DNA of 64,000 bases from an uncultured Latescibacterota bacterium (lineage in GTDB: Bacteria > Latescibacterota > UBA2968 > UBA8231). The stretch is taken from assembly GCA_951813615.1 (NCBI GenBank), contig OX638377.1, positions 4,676,599 through 4,740,598 on the forward strand. Reading direction: 5' to 3'. The notes under the pieces were generated by a model, which made no database searches, had not been told where the DNA came from, and saw nothing but the letters and a program-made list of their open reading frames with translations. Each line of letters opens with the position of its first letter. Positions within the stretch are counted from its first letter, which is position 1. Position numbers and translations under genes: made by a program. Positions 49,536 to 58,633 of this stretch are shown here, piece after piece.

Positions 49536-50438
49536 ATGATCGATATCGAGCTAATTCCCGCAGATTGCAAGGCCGTCGTCACCATCGACGGCCAGCTTTT
49601 TACCGAATACCGCTACGGCCACTACGTGTGCCGCCCGTACTTCTATCCGGTGCTAACGCCCAGCGGCACTGGCCTCACCCGCGCCTATCCGATGGAAGGT
49701 GTCGAAGGCGAGAATCAGGATCACTACCACCATCGCGGCATCTACACGGCCCACGGCCTCGTCAACGGCCACAACCTCTGGGACGAGGGCACCGGCCACG
49801 GAGCCATGCTGCAACGGGGCGAGCCGGTCGTAGGTGCCGCCGACGACACAGCGCAGATCGATGGGATCGTCGATTGGTTTGGGTCGGAGGGGGAGAAGCT
49901 GTTGGAGGAGCGGCGCACCATCGCCATCCGCGCTGAAGGTGAGTTGCGGATCATAGACCAACGCAGCGAATTCCGCACCCGCTATGGCGACGTGACTTTC
50001 GGCGACACCAAAGAAGGCGGGCTTTTTTCGATCCGGGTGCCGACCTCCATGGATGCCAAGGACGCGGGGCGGATTGAAAATTCCGCCGACCAAGTCTTTG
50101 AAAACGGCCAAGGCGAAGAGGTCACTTGGGGCCAGCAGGCGGCTTGGGTGGACTATTCCGGGCCAATAGCCGATGGCGAGGAGTGGGGGCACACCGTCGT
50201 CGATCACCGCGACAATCCCCGTCACCCGACCTACTGGCACGTGCGCGGCTACGGGCTGTTTACCGCCAACCCCTTTGGAGTGCACGATTTTAAGGGCGAC
50301 GAGAACATCGACGAGAGCCTGACCATCCCCGGCGGCGACCAAGCCGTCTTCCGCTACCGGCTGATCATCCATCCCGGCCGCAGCGTTGACGGGCACCCAG
50401 ACGTACGCCAGCTCATCGAGCAGTTCCAAGCGGGATAG
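49536..50438 (+). CDS. DUF6807 (PmoA-like) family protein
   Basis: A 300-residue protein from ATG 49536 (AAAGGAAG just upstream); the frame extends into the maturase gene but that part is not needed. RPYFYPVLTPSGTGLTRAYP, DHYHHRGIYTAHGLVNG and HPTYWHVRGYGLFTANPFG are conserved blocks of the family once labelled methane oxygenase PmoA, now DUF6807. These proteins usually accompany Gfo/Idh/MocA oxidoreductases in carbohydrate-degrading clusters, as here. Function unproven. Confidence 0.87.
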   Translation: MIDIELIPADCKAVVTIDGQLFTEYRYGHYVCRPYFYPVLTPSGTGLTRAYPMEGVEGENQDHYHHRGIYTAHGLVNGHNLWDEGTGHGAMLQRGEPVVGAADDTAQIDGIVDWFGSEGEKLLEERRTIAIRAEGELRIIDQRSEFRTRYGDVTFGDTKEGGLFSIRVPTSMDAKDAGRIENSADQVFENGQGEEVTWGQQAAWVDYSGPIADGEEWGHTVVDHRDNPRHPTYWHVRGYGLFTANPFGVHDFKGDENIDESLTIPGGDQAVFRYRLIIHPGRSVDGHPDVRQLIEQFQAG

Positions 50439-50455
50439 GATAGGATCTGTAGCAG

Positions 50456-50484
50456 AAAAAACCGGTCTGCGGGCCGGTTTTTTT
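50456..50484 (+). terminator. Intrinsic terminator after the DUF6807 gene
   Basis: AAAAAACCGG pairs with CCGGTTTTTT around a short GC loop, followed by a T-run to 50484. Confidence 0.88.
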
Positions 50485-50518
50485 ATGCCTCGCCACGAAT
50501 TCAAACGAACGGAGAGCA

Positions 50519-51583
50519 ATGGCTAAGAACAAACAAGACAAGCTGCGCGTCGCCCTAATCGGCGCGGGGGGGATCGCCGGGTTGCACCTGCGCCATTACC
50601 AAGACATGGACGACGTGGAGCTGGTCGCCGTGGCGGACGTGGCCTTGGAAAGAGCGCAAAAATACTGCGAGGAATACGAAATCCCCGCAGCCTACGCCGA
50701 CTACGAGGAGATGCTCCGGCAGGTCGCACCCGACGCGGTCAGCGTCTGCACGCCCAACGGCCTGCACGCCCCCTGCTCCATCGCCGCCCTCGACGCGGGT
50801 GCCCACGTCCTCGTCGAGAAGCCTTTGGCCATGAACGCGCGCGAGGGGCAGGAGATGCTCAACGCCGCAGAGAAAAACGGCAAAAAGCTGATCATTGGCT
50901 TCCAGAACCGCTACGATCCGAAGACGCAGTTTATCAAGAAGCTCGTTGACGATGGCGAACTGGGCACAATCTTGTACGCCCGGGTGCAGGCCCTGCGGCG
51001 GCGGGGAATTCCCAACTGGGGAGTCTTCGGTCGCAAGGACCTACAAGGCGGCGGACCGCTGATCGACATCGGCGTCCACATGCTGGAGGCCACGCATTAT
51101 GCGATGGGCGCGCCTAAACCGATAGCAGCCAGCGGCAGCACCTATACCTACATCGGCGACAAGCCGTCAAACGTGGCCTCGAACTGGCCCAACTGGGATT
51201 ACAAGACCTATACGGTAGAAGACTTAGCCGTGGGGCATATCCGTTTTGCCAACGGCGCGATGCTCAGTATTGAGACCAGCTTCGCTGCCCATATCGAGCA
51301 GGGTGTGGGGAACTTTACGCTGATGGGCGAGAAGGGCGGTGCCACCTGGGATCCGCCGGGGTTTTTTCACGACGCCAACGACTACATGGTCAACACCCGG
51401 CCCGACTGGCTACCCAGCGGCCCAGCAGCCGACGGCTTCGGCCAGAAGATGCGCAACTTCGTCGATCACGTACTCTACGGCGCGGAAACCCTGTCGCCCG
51501 GCGAGCACGGCCTGATGGTGCAGAAGATGATGGACGGGATATACGAGTCGGCGGAGCAGGAGCGGGAAGTGCGGATCGAGTAG
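50519..51583 (+). CDS. Gfo/Idh/MocA-family oxidoreductase
   Basis: A 354-residue NAD(P)-dependent oxidoreductase. VALIGAGGIAGLHLRHY (residues 10-26) is the Rossmann loop, VLVEKPLAMNAREGQ holds the EKP catalytic Lys, and GGGPLIDIGVHMLEATHYAM carries the substrate-binding DxxxH. Acts on a cyclic sugar or polyol; substrate unknown. It has its own ribosome site (GGAG at 50513) after the terminator. Confidence 0.92.
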   Translation: MAKNKQDKLRVALIGAGGIAGLHLRHYQDMDDVELVAVADVALERAQKYCEEYEIPAAYADYEEMLRQVAPDAVSVCTPNGLHAPCSIAALDAGAHVLVEKPLAMNAREGQEMLNAAEKNGKKLIIGFQNRYDPKTQFIKKLVDDGELGTILYARVQALRRRGIPNWGVFGRKDLQGGGPLIDIGVHMLEATHYAMGAPKPIAASGSTYTYIGDKPSNVASNWPNWDYKTYTVEDLAVGHIRFANGAMLSIETSFAAHIEQGVGNFTLMGEKGGATWDPPGFFHDANDYMVNTRPDWLPSGPAADGFGQKMRNFVDHVLYGAETLSPGEHGLMVQKMMDGIYESAEQEREVRIE

Positions 51584-51586
51584 GCG

Positions 51587-52594
51587 TTAATCCCACTCCA
51601 CCTCAACCCCCAACTCGCGCCCGCACGCCGCTAGCCTTTCCAAATCGTCCAAGGCCATCGGCACCCCTTCGCGGGCGTATTCCTCGCTCTTGCGGTACTC
51701 CATGGTGCCCGGCACGGTCGCCTCGTCGTACCCGCGCATAGGTTCCATGGTTTCGCGGACGCCGCGCACGAGATTGTCAACGCCAGCGCGGAAGGCGTCG
51801 GGTGGGGCGAACGCGCCAATGTCCATGACGATAATCAGACCGCCGCTGCCCGCCCGAGGCCACCGCTGGGCAACGTCCCGAGCGCGGCCGCTGTTCTGGC
51901 CGACGAAGGCTCCGCCCAGCGTCAGCGCCGAGCCGGTGTAGCCCATCGATTTGAAGAAAGCCGGCGGAATCAACTCCTGTAGAGCGTCGTATTCCGGGCC
52001 GCGATGATAGTCGGCGAGGATACAAGTGGCCGCGTCGAGGACCAGCGGCGGCTCTTCTTCCGACGGGAAGCCAAAGCAGATGGGTGGGTTGCCCCAGTAG
52101 GCCGACTGCTGGCCCTTATTGCCGCCCCCTTCGCCGAAGTAATTGGGATGGTGTCCCTGCACTGAAAAGGCGCAGCAGCCCTCCTGCATGGCGCGGCGCA
52201 CGTAGTGCCCGGCCGAGCCGTAGTGTCCGTGATGACAGGCTGCGCCGAGGGCGACCTTGTATTGCTTGGCCTTCTCAATGGCCTTTTCGGTGGCTAGCAT
52301 CATCGGCGCATAGCCCAAGCCGCCGTCGCCGTCGATGAGGACCGTGGTCTCGGTATCTTGGAGCACGCGCAGGTCGGGATTGGGGTTGACGGTGCCGTCG
52401 CGGAGGCCGCCGCAATAGCCAACCATGGCGCGGGTGCCGTGCGAGCGCACGCCGCGCAGATCGGAGTTGGACAACAGTTCAGCTAGCTGGTCGGCGTGGT
52501 CGGCGCGCAGCCCAGCGGCCTTGAGGCAGTCGGCGGTAAAGGAGCGCAGCAGGGCCACGGGTACGCGTTTGAATTCTGCGGGGGGGCGGTTCAT
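51587..52594 (-). CDS. Ldh-family (malate/L-lactate/ureidoglycolate) dehydrogenase
   Basis: A 335-residue member of the MDH2/Ldh family (PF02615), which uses NAD(P)H and reduces 2-keto acids. Blocks seen are SNSDLRGVRSHGTRAMVGY near the N-terminus with the catalytic His, LGAACHHGHYGSAGHYVRRAM and LDAATCILADYHRGPEYDA. Convergent with the Gfo/Idh/MocA gene, 3 bases apart. Substrate unknown. Confidence 0.9.
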   Translation of the reverse strand: MNRPPAEFKRVPVALLRSFTADCLKAAGLRADHADQLAELLSNSDLRGVRSHGTRAMVGYCGGLRDGTVNPNPDLRVLQDTETTVLIDGDGGLGYAPMMLATEKAIEKAKQYKVALGAACHHGHYGSAGHYVRRAMQEGCCAFSVQGHHPNYFGEGGGNKGQQSAYWGNPPICFGFPSEEEPPLVLDAATCILADYHRGPEYDALQELIPPAFFKSMGYTGSALTLGGAFVGQNSGRARDVAQRWPRAGSGGLIIVMDIGAFAPPDAFRAGVDNLVRGVRETMEPMRGYDEATVPGTMEYRKSEEYAREGVPMALDDLERLAACGRELGVEVEWD

Positions 52595-52631
52595 AGAGAG
52601 TCCTCGGGGTTAGATTTTGCTCGCGCGGCCT

Positions 52632-53696
52632 TCAGACAATAGCCTCGCGGAGAAAGTCGTACGCGCGGGCACCGCTGATTTGGTGGCGGCCCGAAAAAAT
52701 GTCGGCTTCCACCAGCTGGCGTGCTGAGAAAACATCGTATACTCGGCGCGCTTTGGTCAGGCTAGAGCGCACGGCAGCAACGGGGAAAATGGGGTCATGG
52801 GTACCAGCTTCCACCTGCAATGGGCGCGGGGCGATGAGGCCGACTAGATCGTACATTTCGCCGAATTCAGCCAAGCCCGGCACGAAGTTGCAGGGACAGT
52901 GCGACATGGCGAGGATGCTGTGTTGGAAGGTCGAGTAGTAGCCGCTGATCACGCAGGCGCGGATGCGCTCGTCCATGCAGGTGGAGAAGAAGGTGTGCAT
53001 GCCGCCGCCCGAAATGCCCATGGCACCGAGACGGCTGGTGTCGAATTCGGGGCGGGTTTCCAAGTAATCGACCAAGCGCAGCCCATCGCGCACGCGGATA
53101 CCCACCACTGAGGAGCCCAAGTGGAAGGCGAGCATGGCCATGTGGGTGCAAGTCGAAGGCGCTCCCTGGCCGCGTTCCAGATAGGAGAAATCGGTCTGGC
53201 GCTCGCCAAAGCCCGAAATCTCTGGGGCGGCCACGGCAAAGCCAGCGCGGCACAGGGCCACGCCAAAGTCCTTGTGGTACCCGTCGGGCTCGTCGCGCTC
53301 GCCGCCATCTTCCCACAAACCGACGATGTCCTTGACGCCGTACCCGTGACCGTGGAAAGCCACGACCGTAGGCAGGGGACCGTCGGCACCTTTGGGCAGC
53401 AGGATGTACACCGGCATCTGCGCGTGAGGGCCAGTGCGCAGGATTATTTTTTGCCGCGTGTAGTCGCCTTTGTCGATTTCTTCTACTTTGCGCGGGGCCA
53501 AGTCCGTCTCGTCGCCAGCTTCTAGGCCCAGATGCTTGGCGAGGGCGCGTCGCGTCGTTTTTTGCCAGCGGCGCGCTTGGGAGGGATTTTCGGCCTTAAA
53601 GGCGCGGGGCGCTGCCGCCGGGTCGTACTGTTTCCACAGCGAGGTCGCCGGTTGCAGCCGCTTTAGGGTGCGATTGTCGAGTATTTTGGAGGCCAT
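52632..53696 (-). CDS. Alpha/beta hydrolase (acetyl-xylan-esterase/dienelactone hydrolase-like)
   Basis: A 354-residue hydrolase. VVAFHGHGYG at 111-120 forms the oxyanion loop, S229 in LGAMGISGGGM is the nucleophile, and THDPIFPV and FSGRHQISG supply the Asp and His. Similar proteins cluster with sugar-degrading genes in Planctomycetota and related groups and probably remove ester groups. No signal peptide. Upstream of the Ldh gene on the same strand, 37 bases apart. Confidence 0.83.
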   Translation of the reverse strand: MASKILDNRTLKRLQPATSLWKQYDPAAAPRAFKAENPSQARRWQKTTRRALAKHLGLEAGDETDLAPRKVEEIDKGDYTRQKIILRTGPHAQMPVYILLPKGADGPLPTVVAFHGHGYGVKDIVGLWEDGGERDEPDGYHKDFGVALCRAGFAVAAPEISGFGERQTDFSYLERGQGAPSTCTHMAMLAFHLGSSVVGIRVRDGLRLVDYLETRPEFDTSRLGAMGISGGGMHTFFSTCMDERIRACVISGYYSTFQHSILAMSHCPCNFVPGLAEFGEMYDLVGLIAPRPLQVEAGTHDPIFPVAAVRSSLTKARRVYDVFSARQLVEADIFSGRHQISGARAYDFLREAIV

Positions 53697-53752
53697 AACG
53701 GATCCTAAAGGTGAAGCGACCGAGAGGCGCTAAAGGTCGCGATTTTTTACCG

Positions 53753-54991
53753 CTATCTCATCACTAATTCTCCAACGACTTGCACCAGTACTTCATCGCC
53801 GATCTCAGCGCGCTGGCGGGGTTCTAAGACGACGAAGCTGTTGGCGTTGAGCATGGAGCTGATGATGTGCGAGCCTTGGCTGCGGGCGGGGCGCACCCAA
53901 AACTGGCCATCTTGGTAGCGCAAGGTGGCGCGCATGTACTGGCGGCGGTCGCCGTCGTTGTCGCAGGGGCTTTCCACCCGGGCGTGCGCCTCGGGCAAAA
54001 ACCACGCCGATTGCGGATAGCCTGCGGCCTTGCGGATGGCTGGACGCACGAACTGAAGAAAGGACATCATGCTCGACACCGGGTTGCCGGGCAGGCCGAA
54101 ATAGGGCACGCCGCCGACTGTGCAAAAGACCAGCGGCTTGCCCGGTTTCATGGCCACGCGCCAGAAAATAGTCTCGGCCCCCAAGTCGTCGAGGACCTTT
54201 TTGACGAAGTCGTATTCGCCAACTGAGACGCCGCCCGAGGAGACGGCAAAGTCAGCGCGGAGCGCGGCCTCAATGGTGGCGCGGATGGCAGCCTCGTCGT
54301 CCGCTACTGTGGGCAGCATCACCGGCTCGGCTCCGTGGGCATGGCAAAAAGCGGCTAGGGCGCACGTATTGCTGTTGACGATCTGGCCTTCTCCGGGCGT
54401 CTCCTCGATCTCGACCAGTTCGTCGCCGGTGGAAAGGATGGCCACGCGCGGTCGGCGATACACCGAGACAAAACTCTGCTGCACAGCGGCAAGTACGGCC
54501 AGTTCGCCCGGGCCGCACTCGGTACCGGCCTTGATGATTGGCTCGCCGCAGCGCATATCCTCGCCACGCCGCCGAATGTGCTCGCCGCACTCTTCGATTT
54601 CGAGGATCTCGACTCCCTGCCCAGCGGGGCGGGTGTCCTCTACCGGGACGATGGTGTCAGCTCCGGCGGGCACGGCCGCACCCGTCATAATGCGGCTGGT
54701 TTGACCGGGACCGACCGTTTTTTGCGGCACCTTGCCGGCCGGTATGTCTTCAATGACCTCCAAAGCTACGGGCGCATCGTTCCTTGCTGCGGCTACGTCC
54801 GCATGGCGCACGGCATAGCCGTCCATGGCCGAGTTGTCGCAGGGCGGATTGTCGCGGCGTGCCAACACGTCTTGGGCCAGCACACGACCCGTAGCTTCGA
54901 GCAGAGAAATGCGCTCGGGGCCGAGGACTTGTACGTGGTCGAGGACGATGGCGCGGGCTTCTTCCGGGGTGAGCATCGGGTCGCGGGGCAT
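53753..54991 (-). CDS. moeA: Molybdopterin molybdenumtransferase
   Basis: A 412-residue MoeA. Landmarks include CDNSAMDGYAVR, GPGQTSRIMTGAAVPAGAD, VAILSTGDELVE, VNSNTCALAAFC, SSGGVSVGEYDFVKKVL and FGLPGNPVSSMMSFLQFVRP. It inserts molybdate into adenylylated molybdopterin. No other molybdenum cofactor genes are within the window. The 54992-55212 gap upstream shows nothing I can assign. Confidence 0.95.
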   Translation of the reverse strand: MPRDPMLTPEEARAIVLDHVQVLGPERISLLEATGRVLAQDVLARRDNPPCDNSAMDGYAVRHADVAAARNDAPVALEVIEDIPAGKVPQKTVGPGQTSRIMTGAAVPAGADTIVPVEDTRPAGQGVEILEIEECGEHIRRRGEDMRCGEPIIKAGTECGPGELAVLAAVQQSFVSVYRRPRVAILSTGDELVEIEETPGEGQIVNSNTCALAAFCHAHGAEPVMLPTVADDEAAIRATIEAALRADFAVSSGGVSVGEYDFVKKVLDDLGAETIFWRVAMKPGKPLVFCTVGGVPYFGLPGNPVSSMMSFLQFVRPAIRKAAGYPQSAWFLPEAHARVESPCDNDGDRRQYMRATLRYQDGQFWVRPARSQGSHIISSMLNANSFVVLEPRQRAEIGDEVLVQVVGELVMR

Positions 54992-55212
54992 ATCGGGTAT
55001 CTTGACTCCTTATTTATGTAGGCGACAGAAGATACGGCAGAACGACGGCGATACAAATCCCCCGCAGCGGCGCGTCGAGTTTGCATGGAACTCAACCAAC
55101 GACGGCAACGTCGGGCGGGTCATGCTACGGGCATCTGTTGTGTGAGTCGGCGCGAAGTTTGCGTTTGTGGAGTGATCGGGCGGGGTTGGTACGGAAGGGT
55201 GCGTGACCGCAT

Positions 55213-55602
55213 CTACAATTTGAAGAGAAGCGTACCCATCATCGACAGCCAAGAGGTGATGACCAAGCCGATAACCAAGTTAAATTTGCCGTTGAACTCG
55301 CGGCGCAATTCGCGTATTTCGACCTCAATTTTGTCTTCGACTTTGCTATCGAGCGCGTCAACCTTGCCTTCAAATTTGCTATCGAGCGCGTCAATTTTGC
55401 CTTCAAATTTGCTATCGAGCGCGTCAATTTTGCCTTCAAATTTGCGGTCAAGCGCGTCGATCTTGGCCCCAAGGGCGTCGATCTTAGCCTCGCTTTTGGT
55501 ATGGTTTTCGCGCACATCCGTCTCGATGAGGCCCAAGCGATGGTCGATCTGCTGCAAAACATCGCGAGTGGTGAGTTCGGGAGAGGGTTGTGGGGTGGAC
55601 AT
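55213..55602 (-). CDS. Coiled-coil protein with 11-residue repeats and a C-terminal membrane segment
   Basis: A 129-residue protein from ATG 55602, preceded by AAGGA; the frame extends upstream but without a ribosome site. Residues about 40-95 contain a run of near-identical 11-mers, (K/R)KFEGKIDALDS, which predicts a long parallel coiled coil. VIGLVITSWLSMMGTLLF at the C-terminus is one membrane helix. This recalls small DUF1640/CCDC90-like membrane-anchored coiled coils. Function unknown. Confidence 0.6.
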   Translation of the reverse strand: MSTPQPSPELTTRDVLQQIDHRLGLIETDVRENHTKSEAKIDALGAKIDALDRKFEGKIDALDSKFEGKIDALDSKFEGKVDALDSKVEDKIEVEIRELRREFNGKFNLVIGLVITSWLSMMGTLLFKL

Positions 55603-55797
55603 GGTGAGCATCCTTTGGTGTTGGATCAAAGATAATCGGCTACATGGCTTATGCAAAATGCAGACCAATCGTTTGCACTCTGAACGAGGACGCTTTGCTA
55701 GAAGGACGCGGTGTAGTATAGGCGAAACAGCCGTGCTGCGATTGCGCTACATGGACGGTAAGGCGGGGATTAATGCAGAAAGGGTGCGTAGGGGCGA

Positions 55798-56742
55798 TTA
55801 ATGAGAAAGCAGCGATTTGATCTGGCCCCATGATTGGGACTCGACACTCGTCGCAGTAGCAGAAGGGACGACAGGTTGCCAAGCGGGATTGCGTCCACCT
55901 AAGCCGTTGGTCAATTCGACCAAGTCGCTTCCGTCTATATCAACGGCCCAAATAAGTCTAGTGAGAGAAGAGAAGGCGATTCTCATGCTGTTGGGCGACC
56001 AAGTAGGGCGAGTCATCCAGTTATTATCGCTCACACATCCATGGGGCGGGAGGTTTCGATAAGTGGGAGAGTCTCCACAAGTAGCCGGCTGAGGTATGCC
56101 AAGCAGAGGGATAACCGAGGACTCGACTCCACTGATAGGCCGGAGAAAAATCGAGTACTCATCTTCCCTAGCATCGCTGATGTAGAGGCGGACAATGCTC
56201 TCTTCGTTCCCCTTTTCCCGCAACGATATGATAGCTTCTTTGCTCCCATCCGGGGAACGACTGGAGTAGCGGAAGTGGGGGGCCTCTCTCTTGTCCACTG
56301 GCGACGAACCACTTCCGTCTAGTGCCATGACGAACGAATCAATAAGGTTCCCATCATCAGTAGGCGCACCTAGGACATCGTAGTAAATGCTACTCCCATC
56401 TGCAGACCACGAAAGCGATATTTTATCGATTGAATCGTCTGTTAGCTGCTGTGGATTGCCGCCGTCGGCATCCATCAACCAAATCTCCCCACCGTACTGA
56501 TCGTCGTCAAAAATGTCACCGATATAGGCGATCTTCGTACCATCCGGGGACCAAGCCGGGCTAGCGCAATGCCGTCCTTGGGTCAAGTTTACTGGGTCGC
56601 TCCCGTCCGCATTCATAATCCACACGTCAAAGTACCCTTCGCGGAGGGAGGTAAACGCTATTTTACCGTCGGTTTGCCCCCAGCCAGCGGCGGCCAGCCC
56701 CAGCGTTGCCAAGCAGACGATCAGTAGAGACCGATAGGTCAT
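55798..56742 (-). CDS. Exported TolB-like PD40 beta-propeller protein
   Basis: A 314-residue protein with a signal peptide (residues 1-22, LLIVCLATLGLAAAGWGQ) followed by PD40 repeats of the form GKIAFTSxREG, DVWIMNADGSDPVNLT and SPAWSPDGTKIAYIG. These build a six-bladed propeller like TolB's second domain. The last blades are SMRIAFSSL and IWAVDIDGSDLVELTNG. No TolB N-terminal domain is present. Its first 130 residues are almost identical to the neighbouring gene. Confidence 0.85.
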   Translation of the reverse strand: MTYRSLLIVCLATLGLAAAGWGQTDGKIAFTSLREGYFDVWIMNADGSDPVNLTQGRHCASPAWSPDGTKIAYIGDIFDDDQYGGEIWLMDADGGNPQQLTDDSIDKISLSWSADGSSIYYDVLGAPTDDGNLIDSFVMALDGSGSSPVDKREAPHFRYSSRSPDGSKEAIISLREKGNEESIVRLYISDAREDEYSIFLRPISGVESSVIPLLGIPQPATCGDSPTYRNLPPHGCVSDNNWMTRPTWSPNSMRIAFSSLTRLIWAVDIDGSDLVELTNGLGGRNPAWQPVVPSATATSVESQSWGQIKSLLSH

Positions 56743-56791
56743 AACGTGACTCCTTGCAGATGGATGGAGAAAGTTGACGGCTAAATATATG

Positions 56792-57715
56792 TCATGGGAC
56801 TGAAATTAGCGATTTGATCCGTCCCCACGACTGGGACTCGACACTCGTCGCAGCAGGGATCGCCGGTTGCCAAGCAGGCGAGTGTCCACCTAAGCCATTG
56901 GTCAGATTGACCAAGTTGTTCCCGTCTATATCGACAGCCCAAATCTCATCATGTCGGTCGTCAACAATCGGACCAGTAAAGGCATCGAAGGCTATTCTCA
57001 TGCTGTCGGGCGCCCAAGTAAGGTGGCTTGTTGTTAGAATGCCGTATTCAGATTTACCTTGCTGGGGTAGATCAGGGAGGGGAGTACCCCAGAGATCGAC
57101 TTGAATCTGGGAAAGATACGAGCGCTGGTACTCACTAACATCGCGGACATAGAGATGAGCATTGCCCTCTTCGTCCGCCAACACGACATTTGCTAATTTA
57201 GTTCCGTCTGGGGAACGAGTGAAGACTTGGTCGAGGAGTGACTCTCTCCAGTCCACGGGCGCAGAGCCACTGCCATCCAGCGCCATAACGAACACATCAT
57301 AGCTAATCCACCGATCATCCCTCTCCGGCACGGTGTAGTAAATGCTACGCCCGTCTTCAGACCACCAAAGCGATGTTTTATGGACTGAATCGTCTGTTAG
57401 CTGCTGTGGATTGCCGCCATCGGCATCCATCAACCAAATCTCCCCACCGAACTGAGCCTCCCCAGTGTCCTGATCGTAGTTAAAAATGTCGCCGATATAG
57501 GCGATCTTCGTGCCATCTGGGGACCAAGCCGGGCTAGCGCAATGCCGTCCTTGGGTCAGGTTTACAGGATCGCTCCCGTCCGCATTCATAATCCACACGT
57601 CAAAGTACCCTTCGCGGAGGGAGGTAAACGCTATTTTACCGTCGGCTTGCCCCCAGCCAGCGACGGCCAACCCCAGCGTTGCCAAGCAGACGATCAGTAG
57701 AGACCGATAGTTCAT
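56792..57715 (-). CDS. Exported TolB-like PD40 beta-propeller protein, tandem paralogue
   Basis: A 307-residue paralogue of the gene 49 bases downstream, with the same signal peptide and first PD40 blades and a diverged middle (DVFVMALDGSGSAPVDWRES ... YLSQIQVDLWG). The C-terminal blade is again IWAVDIDGNNLVNLTNG. The pair comes from a tandem duplication, possibly with gene conversion of the 5' half. Probably periplasmic. Confidence 0.85.
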   Translation of the reverse strand: MNYRSLLIVCLATLGLAVAGWGQADGKIAFTSLREGYFDVWIMNADGSDPVNLTQGRHCASPAWSPDGTKIAYIGDIFNYDQDTGEAQFGGEIWLMDADGGNPQQLTDDSVHKTSLWWSEDGRSIYYTVPERDDRWISYDVFVMALDGSGSAPVDWRESLLDQVFTRSPDGTKLANVVLADEEGNAHLYVRDVSEYQRSYLSQIQVDLWGTPLPDLPQQGKSEYGILTTSHLTWAPDSMRIAFDAFTGPIVDDRHDEIWAVDIDGNNLVNLTNGLGGHSPAWQPAIPAATSVESQSWGRIKSLISVP

Positions 57716-57820
57716 AACGTGGCTCCTCTCTTAAGGTGAATAGGGCAGGGCGTTGTTAAATGTATTATACCATAAATTGTAACCTAGATCACATCGGTTC
57801 CTGCTATTTCGGCGGCGACC

Positions 57821-58633
57821 CTACACAAAATTGACAAAATCGTGGCGCACCCACAGCAGGTTGATCAGCCCCAGCACAAACCCCACAATCACCAGCCACT
57901 TGAGGCGGCGGCCATGCCGACGGCCAATACCGCGCAAATAGAGATAGATGCCAAAGACAAACCACGTCGGCAAAGCCAGCCAGATTTTGGTATCCCCGCC
58001 CGCGAGGTATTCGCCCGGCGCGCCAAAAAACCAAATCGCACCCATGCCCAAACCCAAGGTAAAGAGCGAAAAACCGCCGCCAGCAAAGCGAAAGGTCGCC
58101 GCCGCCGCCGTGTCGAGCGCGGGCAGGTAGCTGTTGAGCTGGCCCTTTTTCAAGGCCTGGTGTTGGACGAGGTAACCTACCGCCGAGCAGAACGCCAGCG
58201 CGAAGCCCACGTGCCCGAGCAGCGTTAGTACTACGTGGATGCCGAGGAAGGGATATTCCACGAGGATCGACTCGGCCTCCGCAAAGCGGATAGGCATCAG
58301 CAGCGGATAGAGCAGGCCGAGAAAGGCGAGAGGCGCGGTCAGCAGGCCGAGATGGCGAATGCGCGCATAGCGCTCGCCGAGCAAGCCCGCGACCACCAAA
58401 GCCATGACCAGTGAAGCGATGATTACCAACATATTCGCGAAGAGAGCTTGGCCGGAAAGCGCAAAGTGCAGCACGATGCTAATCGCGTGCACAGCCAGTC
58501 CCAACTTCAGGCTCTTGCGTCCCAGCGCGTCCCAGCCGCTCTTGTGCCAGAGAAAGTGCCCTTGAAACAGCAGCGCGGCAGCCAAGTAGAACGCCAAGGC
58601 GATGGCGAGAGAGACAATGCAGAAAGTCGTCAC
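57821..58633 (-). CDS. HemX/CcsA-type cytochrome c assembly membrane protein
   Basis: A 270-residue protein with about eight hydrophobic helices. The core LGIHVVLTLLGHVGFALAFCSAVGYLVQ and WFVFGIYLYLRG resemble the cytochrome-c-assembly (CcsA/HemX, YpjD) family, with conserved His residues that may bind haem. It overlaps hemA by 4 bases, the usual hemA-hemX order, and probably affects GluTR level or haem handling. Confidence 0.85.
   Translation of the reverse strand: MTTFCIVSLAIALAFYLAAALLFQGHFLWHKSGWDALGRKSLKLGLAVHAISIVLHFALSGQALFANMLVIIASLVMALVVAGLLGERYARIRHLGLLTAPLAFLGLLYPLLMPIRFAEAESILVEYPFLGIHVVLTLLGHVGFALAFCSAVGYLVQHQALKKGQLNSYLPALDTAAAATFRFAGGGFSLFTLGLGMGAIWFFGAPGEYLAGGDTKIWLALPTWFVFGIYLYLRGIGRRHGRRLKWLVIVGFVLGLINLLWVRHDFVNFV

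Noticed and set aside
57716..57820. tRNA or small RNA gene in this and other short gaps
   Set aside because: No cloverleaf, TTCGA-type T-loop or conserved RNA was seen in any gap.
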